A stretch of 64,000 nt of DNA from assembly GCF_000235365.1 (NCBI RefSeq), contig NC_016452.1, positions 186,001-250,000 of the forward strand, in the 5' to 3' direction. This DNA is from Eremothecium cymbalariae DBVPG#7215 (Eukaryota > Ascomycota > Saccharomycetes > Saccharomycetales > Saccharomycetaceae). The position numbers and the translations under genes are program-made. A model generated the notes under the pieces. It did no database searches. It was not told the origin of the DNA and was given only the letters and a program-made list of their open reading frames with translations. Below are positions 29,380-39,500 of the stretch, one piece after another. Every line of letters begins with the position of its first letter. Position 1 is the first letter of the stretch.

Positions 29380-29958
29380 TCAATCTTGTGAAAAGATGAA
29401 TTCCTTCAACTCTGAATAAGCCTTTTCCAAGTCATCGTTAACAATGTTCCTATCATGGGCACCTGACTGAGCGTACTCAAGTTCTTTAGCAGCTGCCGCA
29501 ATTCTCTTGTTGATTGATTCCTCCGTTTCAGTGCCTCTTCCGATCAATCTTTCCTTCAACGCAACCAACGAGGGTGGAGCCAGGAATACCAATCTCGCAT
29601 TTAAATCGGTATTCTTGACCGATTTAACGCCCTGCATATCGATATCTAAAATACAGATTTTCTTGGCATCCATTACATCCTTTACTGAAGCAACTGTGGT
29701 GCCGTAATAGTTTCCAGAGAACTCTGCCCACTCAATGAACTCGTTTTGCTTAATCATCGACTTAAACTCATCGACAGAAACAAAATGATAATCCTTGCCC
29801 TCAACCTCACCGACTCGAGGCTTTCTAGTTGTCGATGAAACTGAGAAACCAAAGGTATCTGGAAACTCTGCAAACAGCTTTTTCAATAACGTGGACTTGC
29901 CTGTACCACTTGGACCAGATACAACAATGGGACGGGGCATAGCTCTAACGAAATTCAT
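29380..29958 (-). CDS. GUK1: Guanylate kinase
   Basis: Phosphorylates GMP to GDP, essential for GTP and GDP-mannose supply. The P-loop GPSGTGKST lies near the N-terminus. [20 protein letters not shown] and [15 protein letters not shown] are the GMP-binding segments, and [12 protein letters not shown] is the lid. There are two in-frame ATGs: 29958 ([10 protein letters not shown], 192 residues) and 29940 (MPRPIVVSG, 186 residues). The second matches the usual length of fungal guanylate kinases (about 187), so the first six residues may be leader. It is divergent to NHX1, equivalent to YDR454C-YDR456W. Confidence 0.96.
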   Translation of the reverse strand: MNFVRAMPRPIVVSGPSGTGKSTLLKKLFAEFPDTFGFSVSSTTRKPRVGEVEGKDYHFVSVDEFKSMIKQNEFIEWAEFSGNYYGTTVASVKDVMDAKKICILDIDMQGVKSVKNTDLNARLVFLAPPSLVALKERLIGRGTETEESINKRIAAAAKELEYAQSGAHDRNIVNDDLEKAYSELKEFIFSQD

Positions 29959-30436
29959 GCACTAGACTAAAGGCCACACAAGATCTAAAAGGAGCTTGCG
30001 TTTAATGCTTTTATATATTCAGAAGGGAATGCAGTTTCCTGGAATAAATCATTGCAAGTTGTCCAAAAGCTTGAACTGAAAAACTCTGTTTAAATCGAAC
30101 TCAGTGTTCCAAGGCGAGGTAATCGCTTCAAAACAGGCCTTTTCGTGCCTAACCTCAGAGGACCTTCTCCTGATCAATCCAAGCAAAGTATTCGGAGTTT
30201 TATTACACTCTGACACTAATATATTCGAGGAATATCATGCTTTGGTGAGGTTTAACCTTTCATAAGGTATGTTCAATGGGACATTGATGCGGTGTACGGT
30301 TTAAATTATGTCTTTTACAAAGGGGTAGGCAGAAGAGACTGCTTCCAGAACTTAATGTTTTATACATGAATACTGCAAGCGCAGTAAGGTATATAGAGAC
30401 TATATTTGAATTGTAAGCTGTTATTGTACCGTTGTA
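29959..30436. other. Divergent promoter region GUK1/NHX1 (478 bp)
   Basis: Shared upstream region. Mixed composition; no RNA gene, repeat or convincing factor site recognised. Confidence 0.55.
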
Positions 30437-32287
30437 ATGAGAAATAAATGGCTTTATTGTGTTTTGTCGCTTGCATTTAAGATTGCATGGGCTGTAGCAG
30501 CTAAAAACGGGCGTGGGGATGAGAACTTGCCTACTCCTAATAATCCAGATACGGGGCAGCCAGATGATGAGGATCCAGGGGATGTTGTCAATCCGAGCAC
30601 TGAAGAGATATTCAGATCATGGTCACTTTTTATCCTGTTATTTCTGTTGATTTCCGCATTATGGTCGAGTTATTATCTCTCTCAGAGGAGAATACGTGCA
30701 GTGCATGAAACTGTACTGTCTATTTTCTACGGTATGATCGCTGGGCTCATTATAAGATTATCTCCTGGTCACTATATTCAAGATTCGGTAACTTTTAGTT
30801 CATCTTATTTCTTCAATGTTCTTTTACCGCCAATCATATTGAATTCTGGTTATGAGCTGAACCAAGTGAATTTTTTCAGCAATATAGTGTCAATTTTGAC
30901 ATTTGCAATTCCGGGAACGTTTATTTCAGCTGTAGTTTTGGGTGTCATACTATATTTATGGACGGCATTGGGGCTGGAATCTACCAATATTTCGTTTGTG
31001 GATGCTTTGTCAGTTGGTGCCACATTGTCGGCTACGGATCCAGTGACGATTCTGTCCATATTCAATGCCTACAAGGTTGATCCTAAACTGTACACCATTA
31101 TATTCGGTGAGTCGCTTCTAAATGACGCCATTTCTATTGTTATTTTCGAGACATGCCAGAAATTCCATGGGAGACCAGTAAAATTTAGCTCATTCTATGA
31201 AGGTATTGGGCTATTTTTAATGACCTTTACTGTTTCACTTCTTATTGGTGTGATGATTGGTATTCTAGTGGCGCTAATTTTGAAGCATAGCCACATAAGA
31301 CGACACCCACAAATTGAAAGCTGTCTAGTTTTGCTAATCGCTTACCAATCGTACTTCTTCTCCAATGGTTGTCACATGTCAGGTATCGTTTCGTTATTGT
31401 TCTGTGGAATTACATTGAAGCACTACGCATACTACAATATGTCACGTAGAACACAGATTACTATCAAGTATATTTTCCAGCTCCTCGGTAGGTTATCAGA
31501 AAACTTTATCTTTATTTATTTAGGCCTAGAATTGTTCACTGAGGTGGAGTTGATTTACAAGCCATTACTGATAATTGTTACAGCGATATCTATATGCATA
31601 GCGCGTTGGTGCGCAGTTTTCCCGCTGTCTAATTTCGTGAATTGGTTGTACAGAGTGAGAGTCATGAGATCCGTCGGTATAGCATCCTCATCAATGGCAA
31701 TTCCAGATGAGATTCCTTATCAATACCAAATGATGACATTTTGGGCGGGTTTGCGCGGTGCCGTTGGTGTTGCATTGGCAATAGGCATCCGAGGAGAATT
31801 CAAGTTTACCTTACTAGCTACAGTTCTTGTTGTTGTGGTGCTCACAGTTATTATCTTTGGTGGTACTACTGCAGGTATGCTTGAAATCCTGAATATCAAA
31901 ACAGGTTGTATTGATGAGATAGACGAAAGTGATGATGAGTTTGATATAGAAGCACCTCGTCCAGTTCATTTGTCTTCATCAACAGATATTGCTTACTCTG
32001 ATGATAGTGCCAATGTTGAAAGTGGCACATCAGACTTCCCTCCAATGGTGCAGCCTTTAGGTCGTGATCTGGGCGGACAAGATCAAGGCGGGCCACCTAA
32101 GAGGTCTGTAGACAGGAAGAACATCAGGGAGACATTAAGTAACATTTTACAAGGTGATGCGGAATGGTTTAATAGATTTGATGAGGAAGTCCTAAAACCT
32201 GTGTTTTTGGATAATCCTTCGTCGTCGCCGTCCGGCTTGAATGGGCACGGGACGACCAATAACAATTTAAGCAATAGGCGTCAATAA
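30437..32287 (+). CDS. NHX1: Endosomal Na+(K+)/H+ exchanger Nhx1
   Basis: Late-endosomal/prevacuolar cation-proton antiporter controlling vesicle pH and trafficking. 616 residues (633 in yeast). An N-terminal hydrophobic signal-like segment (about 4-22) is followed by an acidic luminal loop and then about 11-12 membrane helices. Signatures: FFNVLLPPIILNSGYE (amiloride-site region, about 117), ATDPVTILSIFNAYKVDPKLY (about 199), FGESLLNDAISIVIFE with the transport Asp/Asn (about 223), and GLRGAVGVALAIGIRGE (about 437). The cytosolic tail is acidic and Ser-rich. Convergent with NDC1. Confidence 0.97.
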   Translation: MRNKWLYCVLSLAFKIAWAVAAKNGRGDENLPTPNNPDTGQPDDEDPGDVVNPSTEEIFRSWSLFILLFLLISALWSSYYLSQRRIRAVHETVLSIFYGMIAGLIIRLSPGHYIQDSVTFSSSYFFNVLLPPIILNSGYELNQVNFFSNIVSILTFAIPGTFISAVVLGVILYLWTALGLESTNISFVDALSVGATLSATDPVTILSIFNAYKVDPKLYTIIFGESLLNDAISIVIFETCQKFHGRPVKFSSFYEGIGLFLMTFTVSLLIGVMIGILVALILKHSHIRRHPQIESCLVLLIAYQSYFFSNGCHMSGIVSLLFCGITLKHYAYYNMSRRTQITIKYIFQLLGRLSENFIFIYLGLELFTEVELIYKPLLIIVTAISICIARWCAVFPLSNFVNWLYRVRVMRSVGIASSSMAIPDEIPYQYQMMTFWAGLRGAVGVALAIGIRGEFKFTLLATVLVVVVLTVIIFGGTTAGMLEILNIKTGCIDEIDESDDEFDIEAPRPVHLSSSTDIAYSDDSANVESGTSDFPPMVQPLGRDLGGQDQGGPPKRSVDRKNIRETLSNILQGDAEWFNRFDEEVLKPVFLDNPSSSPSGLNGHGTTNNNLSNRRQ

Positions 32288-32380
32288 TGCAGCAAACTGT
32301 TGAAAGTAGACGGAGTACAAAGCAGATGCAGTTTTTCTTGTATCTAATTTTTCCGATGCTTAAAATACATATGATACACA

Positions 32381-32400
32381 ATATATATATATATATATAT
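32381..32400. repeat. (AT)10 dinucleotide run
   Basis: Ten AT units in the short convergent spacer between NHX1 and NDC1. Likely part of the 3'-end formation signals (TATATA-type efficiency element). Confidence 0.9.
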
Positions 32401-32422
32401 GAATGTTGAATTCAAATCCATT

Positions 32423-34198
32423 TTATTCATTAAAGATTTGCAGCACCCACTGACTTAATTTAACGACATCATCATCTAAGTAAACATCGTTTAACAACTC
32501 GTTGTACTTTAAGACGATTTCTAAAAAGGCATTTATTGCCAAATCGTATAGTATCGATATGGCGTCCGAGCTCACATGTCGTTCTGGAGCTTCCCATTCC
32601 ACAAAGGCGCCTAAAGATCCCACACACCTCTCTAAAATTTTTAATACTTCTCCAACGGAGGATACCACACTACCCTTTGGGTCTTCATCTAAGGAATTTA
32701 TCAACATCCCCATAAGAGCAATGACACATTCTGCATAACAGCTAGGTAAAGGAATTAATTTTTCTGCTTGTCTTTTTCTTGATATCGTCCATAGTTCAAA
32801 GAACGACAAAGGTCTAATTGCGTTAGATGAGTCTGTCTGGGATGGGAAGAAGAAGGAACTCACCATTTTCGCAAAATAGCTAACAACATCCTGGACTATA
32901 TTCAACAAGTTAGTTTGTTGTGTAAATATTGGTGGATTATATGATTGAGAAGGGTGATTGAACTGTAGCGCACTATGGCGATTCAAATATAAATTATTGT
33001 TGTCCAAATTAATCCGACGAGAAAATTCATCCGCCGATATTGGCGCAGAACCGGCGGTGTGCATCTGTGACCCCGAAAGAGTTGTAGCTGCCGGTCTATT
33101 ACCAAATAGAATGTCATCCTGAGATAGAGGGGATAATAATCTTTGCTTGGATTGAGAAGAATTTTCCTTTGAGTGTGCTTCTAAAGTTTTTAAAAATGTA
33201 GTAATGCTGGTATTCGACTCCTGGATTGTAAGTAAGCATTCCCTTAGTATATTTGACCATATGTGGGAATTCCCATAGCGAGTATGATATATTGGAATCC
33301 TCAGCTGTACATCGGGAGACGTAGCTCTATAAGACAACTCTTGAAATGCAGTCAATCTTGTAAACAACCTTTTTGAACTCAAACCAGTGACTAACGTTTC
33401 CATAGGGGTTGATGATAAAGAAGAAATAGGCTTACCCTTGTGTAAACAGCCTATTGACAAATAAGCATTAAACGCAATGTTTGTCAAATCCCATAACTGG
33501 AAGGTAATAAATGAAATCAAGGAACATTGTAAATGTGCCAAAAAACCAGCAGACAACCGCGATGTTAATGCAAAATAACAAAACGGCTGAACAACAAATA
33601 CAATAATTGTCAAAATTCCACATTTGATAAAAGAATCATAGAGTCTGGAAGAGATAAAAGATTGATGGCTTTGATGCTTGTACCCATAAGTGAAGCTCAA
33701 CCTTCCTAGATCAAAACTAAGCTGCTGCACGGCAAAAAAAACCGGATTCAAAAACCACACATTCAATCGTTGATACACCGGAGAAACATAATACCACGTA
33801 TCGTATACTACCCCATTGAGAGTCCAAGATATTAGCATACCACTTGCAATATACGTAACCAAGTGAAGCAGGAACTTAGCGGAACAAAATTCACCATAAA
33901 TAAAGGAAATCATATTCGTATACCCCAAAAATTGAACATGCAGGTAGTTTTTTCTTGTAATGATCACCAACAATAGCGCAACATACAATAGCACAGTTTT
34001 TATCGGAATTAGCAGAAATCTCTCCCATGCAGTGGTCTCCCATCTCGATAAAACCGTGAGAATTGTACCCACTATAATAGTCAACGTCAACAACAACCTT
34101 ACTGCTAGATGGTTAAACCTCGTCTTGCAAATATCGCTAAATATAGCATGATAACTATATCTGGAATTCAATGGCGCAGGCACAGAAGAGGCATACAT
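32423..34198 (-). CDS. NDC1: Transmembrane nucleoporin / spindle-pole-body protein Ndc1
   Basis: Inserts nuclear pores and the spindle pole body into the nuclear envelope. 591 residues from the ATG at 34198 (MYASSVPAPLNSRYSY); five further codons upstream are open only with TTG. About six hydrophobic segments lie in the first 260 residues (for example LLLTLTIIVGTILTVL and TVLLYVALLLVIITRKNYL). The C-terminal half is soluble, with the conserved LAFNAYLSIGCLHKGK- and FTRLTAFQELSYRA-type segments. The position between RCF1/NHX1 and RAD52 matches YML031W-YML032C. Confidence 0.94.
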   Translation of the reverse strand: MYASSVPAPLNSRYSYHAIFSDICKTRFNHLAVRLLLTLTIIVGTILTVLSRWETTAWERFLLIPIKTVLLYVALLLVIITRKNYLHVQFLGYTNMISFIYGEFCSAKFLLHLVTYIASGMLISWTLNGVVYDTWYYVSPVYQRLNVWFLNPVFFAVQQLSFDLGRLSFTYGYKHQSHQSFISSRLYDSFIKCGILTIIVFVVQPFCYFALTSRLSAGFLAHLQCSLISFITFQLWDLTNIAFNAYLSIGCLHKGKPISSLSSTPMETLVTGLSSKRLFTRLTAFQELSYRATSPDVQLRIPIYHTRYGNSHIWSNILRECLLTIQESNTSITTFLKTLEAHSKENSSQSKQRLLSPLSQDDILFGNRPAATTLSGSQMHTAGSAPISADEFSRRINLDNNNLYLNRHSALQFNHPSQSYNPPIFTQQTNLLNIVQDVVSYFAKMVSSFFFPSQTDSSNAIRPLSFFELWTISRKRQAEKLIPLPSCYAECVIALMGMLINSLDEDPKGSVVSSVGEVLKILERCVGSLGAFVEWEAPERHVSSDAISILYDLAINAFLEIVLKYNELLNDVYLDDDVVKLSQWVLQIFNE

Positions 34199-34823
34199 AT
34201 CGCTGGACCTCAAGCTACAGAACCTCTCTGAATATTGCTTGAGTTGTATGTTTACAATCTAATTTAATAAAGGTAATGTCATATAATGTTTAATAGAAAA
34301 TTTTGTTGATAAATATCTTGTCCGATATCAAGAGGAACCGCCGGCACTAGCCTCCGGACACATACTCTAGAAGGATGTGCGTACGAAATTAAGACTTACG
34401 AGGCTGCGTTTCCAGGCTAACTACGCGAGTCATTTGCTGGCATGTGTGTCTTATGATGTATGGCTAGACTAGTTTTATTTATTCTCTTTTCACTACTACG
34501 TTATACGTTGTTTTTAGTTCGTTGTGCTGTGAAACACCAAGATGCTGGCTATATACATGTATAGTTATGATAGAGAGATAAGTTAGGCACTGGCACAACA
34601 AGATTCCCAGCGTATAATTAAGCCTTGCTAACAGACTTTAAAATTGCTGATGGGGAACGTAAAGCTATACTTATACGTTTCCATTGATGATGTGTAGGCA
34701 AAAGTGTTTATGGTGTTACGCGAAGAGTGACTGAATTTTATTGCCACCTACTTTTATCGTCATATCCATAAACAAACAGCGGATAAGGTTTGTTGGAAGA
34801 ACAGCAGATAGACTCTGGTTAGC
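34199..34823. other. Divergent promoter region NDC1/RAD52 (625 bp)
   Basis: AT-rich. Contains two ACGCG cores (34423-34427 and 34718-34722) of the type bound by the G1/S factor MBF, and a Gcn4-like GAGTCAT at 34428-34434. All are short and of weak significance. Confidence 0.5.
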
Positions 34824-36224
34824 ATGTCAGATGACAAGAAGGGCCATATGGGGAGCTTTGAAGATATTCAGAGCAAGTTAGATAAACGACTTGGGCCGGA
34901 GTACATTTCTAAGAGAATTGGGCACGGATCTACGAGAGTTGCTTATATTGAGGGATGGAAAGCCATCAACTTAGCCAATCAGATATTTGGGTTCAACGGA
35001 TGGTCCAGTGAGGTTAAAAGCGTAACTGTTGATTTCATGGACGAAAAACAAGGACGGTTTACGATTGGGTGTACGGCTATCGTGCGTGTAACTTTAGGTG
35101 ATGGGACGTTTAGAGAGGATATTGGTTATGGAACTGTGGACAATGAACGTAGGAAGTCAGCTGCATTCGAAAGAGCTAAAAAATCTGCAGTTACAGATGC
35201 GTTGAAGCGTAGTTTACGGTCTTTTGGAAATGCTTTGGGCAACTGTTTGTACGATAAAGATTTTCTTTCCAGGATAGATAAGGTAAAATTCGAGCCGCCT
35301 GATTTCGATGAGGGGAATCTCTTCAGACCTGCTGATGAGATCAGTGAAGTGTCACGGTCTAATACAGTTCCAGAGCATCATGATGGCCCAATAGTCAAAA
35401 AGCGTAATCTAGTACAAGTCGCTCATGCTCAGGTAGCCGCGGCAACTGCAGCCTCGAGGCCAAGTAACGTACGACCAAGTACCTACCATACAGAAGGGGC
35501 CGTTGAAGACACAGAATTACCACAAGAGGAAGCTACTTATGCTCCACAGCGATCACCTACCGAAAATGAGCATGAAGATCTTCTGGATGATTCCTTCATG
35601 TTCAGCGATGAATTACAAGATGATGATCTAATGAACATCGGTTCGGTGAAAAAACCTCCTATTGCATCAGCTGGTATGCATGCTCCAGCCCAAATAGCTG
35701 TTCATAAGTTGTCCAGACCGACAGTCCCTGGAAAGGATGTTCCTGTGGCGTTTGTTACAGCCAAGGCCGCCCCGAATCTGCAGAACAAAACCCCAATCCC
35801 CACAGACCAGATGTTCAATCCCAAATTTCAAGCACAGTCCATCAAGCACACTGTGGATCAATCCACATCTACACATGTAAAGGTAAACGTGCTTAAAGAT
35901 AAGGGCATCGACCAACACAGAGACAGCTTTTATGCGAAATTTGCTCCTAAAGGTAAGATATTGGATTCCACAGATACCTCTAATACCTCCCACTCAAGTG
36001 CGCTGGCACAAGATCACCCAAGGTTATCTCCTAGCCTCTCGCTTATACAAGATGAAAACAATACTAACACTTCCAGCCTGCCAAAACCGACACTGATTGA
36101 GCTACCCACCCCGCAACACGCAAAGTCTAACATAGCGTTACCGAAACTGCCCATACAAAGAAGAGAGGTCGGTAGACCAAAGATAAACCATCCAAACTTG
36201 CGTAGACCGTCTATACAGCAATGA
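34824..36224 (+). CDS. RAD52: Recombination mediator Rad52
   Basis: Loads Rad51 on RPA-coated single strands and anneals complementary strands in homologous recombination. 466 residues (471 in yeast). The N-terminal annealing/ring domain (about 10-185) has the conserved GHGSTRVAYIEGWKAINLAN and KRSLRSFGNALGNCLYDKD. A disordered middle carries acidic RPA-binding-like segments (about 235-275). The Rad51-contact motif FVTAK is at residues 310-314. The C-terminus is basic and Pro/Ser-rich. The ATG at 34824 starts a slightly longer N-terminus than some fungal proteins. Gene order NDC1-RAD52 is conserved with S. cerevisiae. Confidence 0.97.
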   Translation: MSDDKKGHMGSFEDIQSKLDKRLGPEYISKRIGHGSTRVAYIEGWKAINLANQIFGFNGWSSEVKSVTVDFMDEKQGRFTIGCTAIVRVTLGDGTFREDIGYGTVDNERRKSAAFERAKKSAVTDALKRSLRSFGNALGNCLYDKDFLSRIDKVKFEPPDFDEGNLFRPADEISEVSRSNTVPEHHDGPIVKKRNLVQVAHAQVAAATAASRPSNVRPSTYHTEGAVEDTELPQEEATYAPQRSPTENEHEDLLDDSFMFSDELQDDDLMNIGSVKKPPIASAGMHAPAQIAVHKLSRPTVPGKDVPVAFVTAKAAPNLQNKTPIPTDQMFNPKFQAQSIKHTVDQSTSTHVKVNVLKDKGIDQHRDSFYAKFAPKGKILDSTDTSNTSHSSALAQDHPRLSPSLSLIQDENNTNTSSLPKPTLIELPTPQHAKSNIALPKLPIQRREVGRPKINHPNLRRPSIQQ

Positions 36225-36528
36225 AGAACCACCTTATCCTACATATTTAGTCAATTTAGCGTAACGTAGCGTTTAATATTGTATAGAGAGCTATAAATAT
36301 TTGCATCGTCACTTTAGACGTTTATTGAAAATTTCTAGATAGAATTCATCAAAATTCTCATTACATTATCTACAACTAAACCTCATCTGCAGCAAGGCCA
36401 TCGACATTGATAATAAGCCAAGTTTGAAATTCCTTTAAAGGCTGTTGTTACCACCGATCAAGACTCATAATATAGTTTTTTATTCCTGCCCCTTACCCCT
36501 TGTGTCTGTGTTTTAGTTCCTTTTTCCA
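36225..36528. other. TOM1 promoter region (304 bp)
   Basis: Tandem spacer between RAD52 and TOM1. A pyrimidine-rich stretch precedes the TOM1 ATG. No specific site recognised. Confidence 0.55.
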
Positions 36529-39500
36529 ATGGTGGTAACCTTAACCAAGTTAGAAAAATTACAGAAAGCGGAGAAATCCAAGACTTTCAAGCCATTAATA
36601 GACGAATTAATTCAATGTGATGATAGTGAATTTTTCGGTAAACTGGCCCAGATCACTCAATGGGATCGATCCAAAGACGATCTTTTTGTTTGGATTCCTG
36701 TTCTTGACCGGATGGACGGTATATTGAGCGGAATCGTAAACAAGTATAAATACAAGTCAGATGACTGGAAGAAGAATCCTGTCAGACTAGTTGAGATGGC
36801 TAAAGAGGATGAGGATAATGTGAATACGCTGCTTCTTTTTACCTGCCGTTTGTTGAATAACACTTCAAATCGCTCTCTGTACTCCTCGTTGGATGTTATG
36901 AGCCATTTGTTAAGCTGTCCCAATTTTAGGATTAAATTAGGTGCTATGAAGGTTGTGGCGACGATTGGGGAAAGACATGTAGTTGCGCGCCATCGGATTG
37001 AGAGTTCTAGTGTTCTGGCTAGTCAAAAGTTGAAGAAGAAATGCCTAAGTTTGGCGCTATGTTTGCCATCATCTACCACTGATGATAGTTCGGATCATTT
37101 TTCCTTAGTTGACCTATTCTTTGATAAAAGGAAGTATCCTTCCAAGTGGTCTTCTTTCCAGTATACATATTATATTACCAAAAAACAGGGAACTCAGCAG
37201 TCACCTCAGAAACATAATCAGATTTCTTCCATGAAACAGTTTATCCTGACAAACGAAGAGTTGAAGTCTGTTACCTTGCAACAGATATTTGATAAGGCTA
37301 TGGAAGAATTGCCTTCTGATTTCTGGTTTGAGTTCTCTCTGCAGGCTACAATTGCGAAAGCATTTAGCGATGATTCCGCTGAAAATATCCAACTAAGGAA
37401 TCTAATTATCCAAACAAAGTTTGCCGCTATTGCATTTGCCAATGCAATATACATTCCTCCTCAAGTTAGTTCGAAATTGTTTGAGATGGATCCATATGCT
37501 TTCAATAACTTAACCGATTTCATTTCGTTATCAGAAACGAAGCTACCGAAGGATCTAAGAACCGATGCTCTATTCGCACTCGAGTGTATTTCTCTTAAGC
37601 ATGTGTGGTGTTCTGATATTGTAAGAAACCTCGGAGGTAATATGTCACATGGCTTACTATTCCAAATTCTAAGGTATATTGCAAAGGTGATAAGAGAAGA
37701 CCTTGAAGATGAAGTCGATGAGGAATATAACGTCCGATTCTTTTATTTAATTTCGAATTTAGCCGATGTGAAAACTCTTCAGGAATCGTTAATATCAGCC
37801 GGGCTTATTTCGAGCCTCTTAGAAATCATCTCAATCAAAAATAGCAAATACAAGCGTACGCTGGCTTCCGCTGCTCATCTTCTGGAGGATGTGATCAGTG
37901 ATGCTGATGCAACTGCTGAATTTATCAACAATAATGGTTTTAACATTTTGATCGAAACTGTAACAAATGAAGTTAATTTTGCATTGGAACATCCTGATTT
38001 TGGAGAGCCTCCAAAATACTCTGTTGTTTACTACTCTATTTCATTCCGACAACTTGGGTTTATCAGAAGCTTGTTGAAACTGGTCTTGAAATTGTTGAAG
38101 ACGGACTCAGGTGATAGAATTCGGAATTTGATTGATTCTCCAATTCTACTTGCTTTTAATAAAATTTTGGAGAATAGGCCTGTATTTGGCTTCACGCTGG
38201 TTTCTCATGCATTAGATGTTGTTCAAACGATTATAAATACTGAGCCGACCATCTATCAGGTACTTGTGGAATCTGGAACTGTGTCTTATATAATAAATCA
38301 GTTTGAACAGTTTCTGGGTCCAACCAGTGCTTTATTGTGTATGCTTCCGGAAGTTATTTCAGCTATATGTCTGAACAATGATGGGCTGAAACAAGTGAGA
38401 GAGAAAGATTTGCTAAAGTACTTGTTCCAAGTTATAAAGACTCCTGAGTTTGCTAAAATATTATCGTGGGAGGATCAGGCAGTTAGCTATGGTGTTGCTC
38501 TTGATGAGCTCGCAAGACATTATCCTGAGTTGAAACCTTGTATTGAAAATTATTTTGTGGAAACTGTTAAAGAGTTACCATCATTAATGAACTTTACTCA
38601 TGTATACTTGTACGAATCAACCACTGGTGCACCTAAGTTCTACCTTTCTGAAAATGATGAGATCATTGATAATGAAAAAAACTCCGACGAAATCGCATTT
38701 TGGGAAGTTCAAGAGTCTTCCCCTATAATTGATTGTTTCTCTGGTGTTTTCTACTCTATGGCATCAGAGAATGTTACATGGGCTGACTTAACAGATAAAA
38801 TTGGGTTCCAAGAATTTTTACGTGTTGTTATTCCGGAGAAGCCGACTTTTGACTACATCAATTCACAAACACTCTTAAACTTTACAGATGTTTTAAAAAT
38901 GTTTGATGATGAGCGCAGGTCATATGCTTTACCAGAGCTGTTGAAAATCCTTGATTCCAAATTTATGGAACTCGAAGAATTTCTGTCATATGATTTTGAG
39001 AACTCTTATATTTTGAATGAATGCCATGCTGATGTAGAGCTGGTACTTCAACGACTCCACGTTTTGAATGTTATACTTTATATTATGACAGACATGTATA
39101 TCAATATCACTACACTATTTCCAGTTAGGGTTATTCAAATTATGGAATTTTTTGAAAAAAATGGCTTTCAGTTGATCACCAATCTGAGAAAGTTGTTCCA
39201 AAGATGTGTATTGGAGGAAACTTATATTAGATCCACGCTGCCACCATCTGTAGCGGAAGAAACTATTTCCCCAAGCATAAGTTTTGTTCCACCTATAGTA
39301 ATCCATAAAGATACCCCTCTAAAAGTAGAAGCAAGGCAAGATAAAACATCTGCCGTTTACAAGAATACTCTAGAAACCAGACATGTATTCCAGAAACTCC
39401 AATCATGGATTTCAATGTTGTTTAGGTGCTTCCTAAGATTAACTCATGCTCGTAAGATGAATGTTGAATGCTACGATCGCGCTTTAGAAGTAAGAGTATT

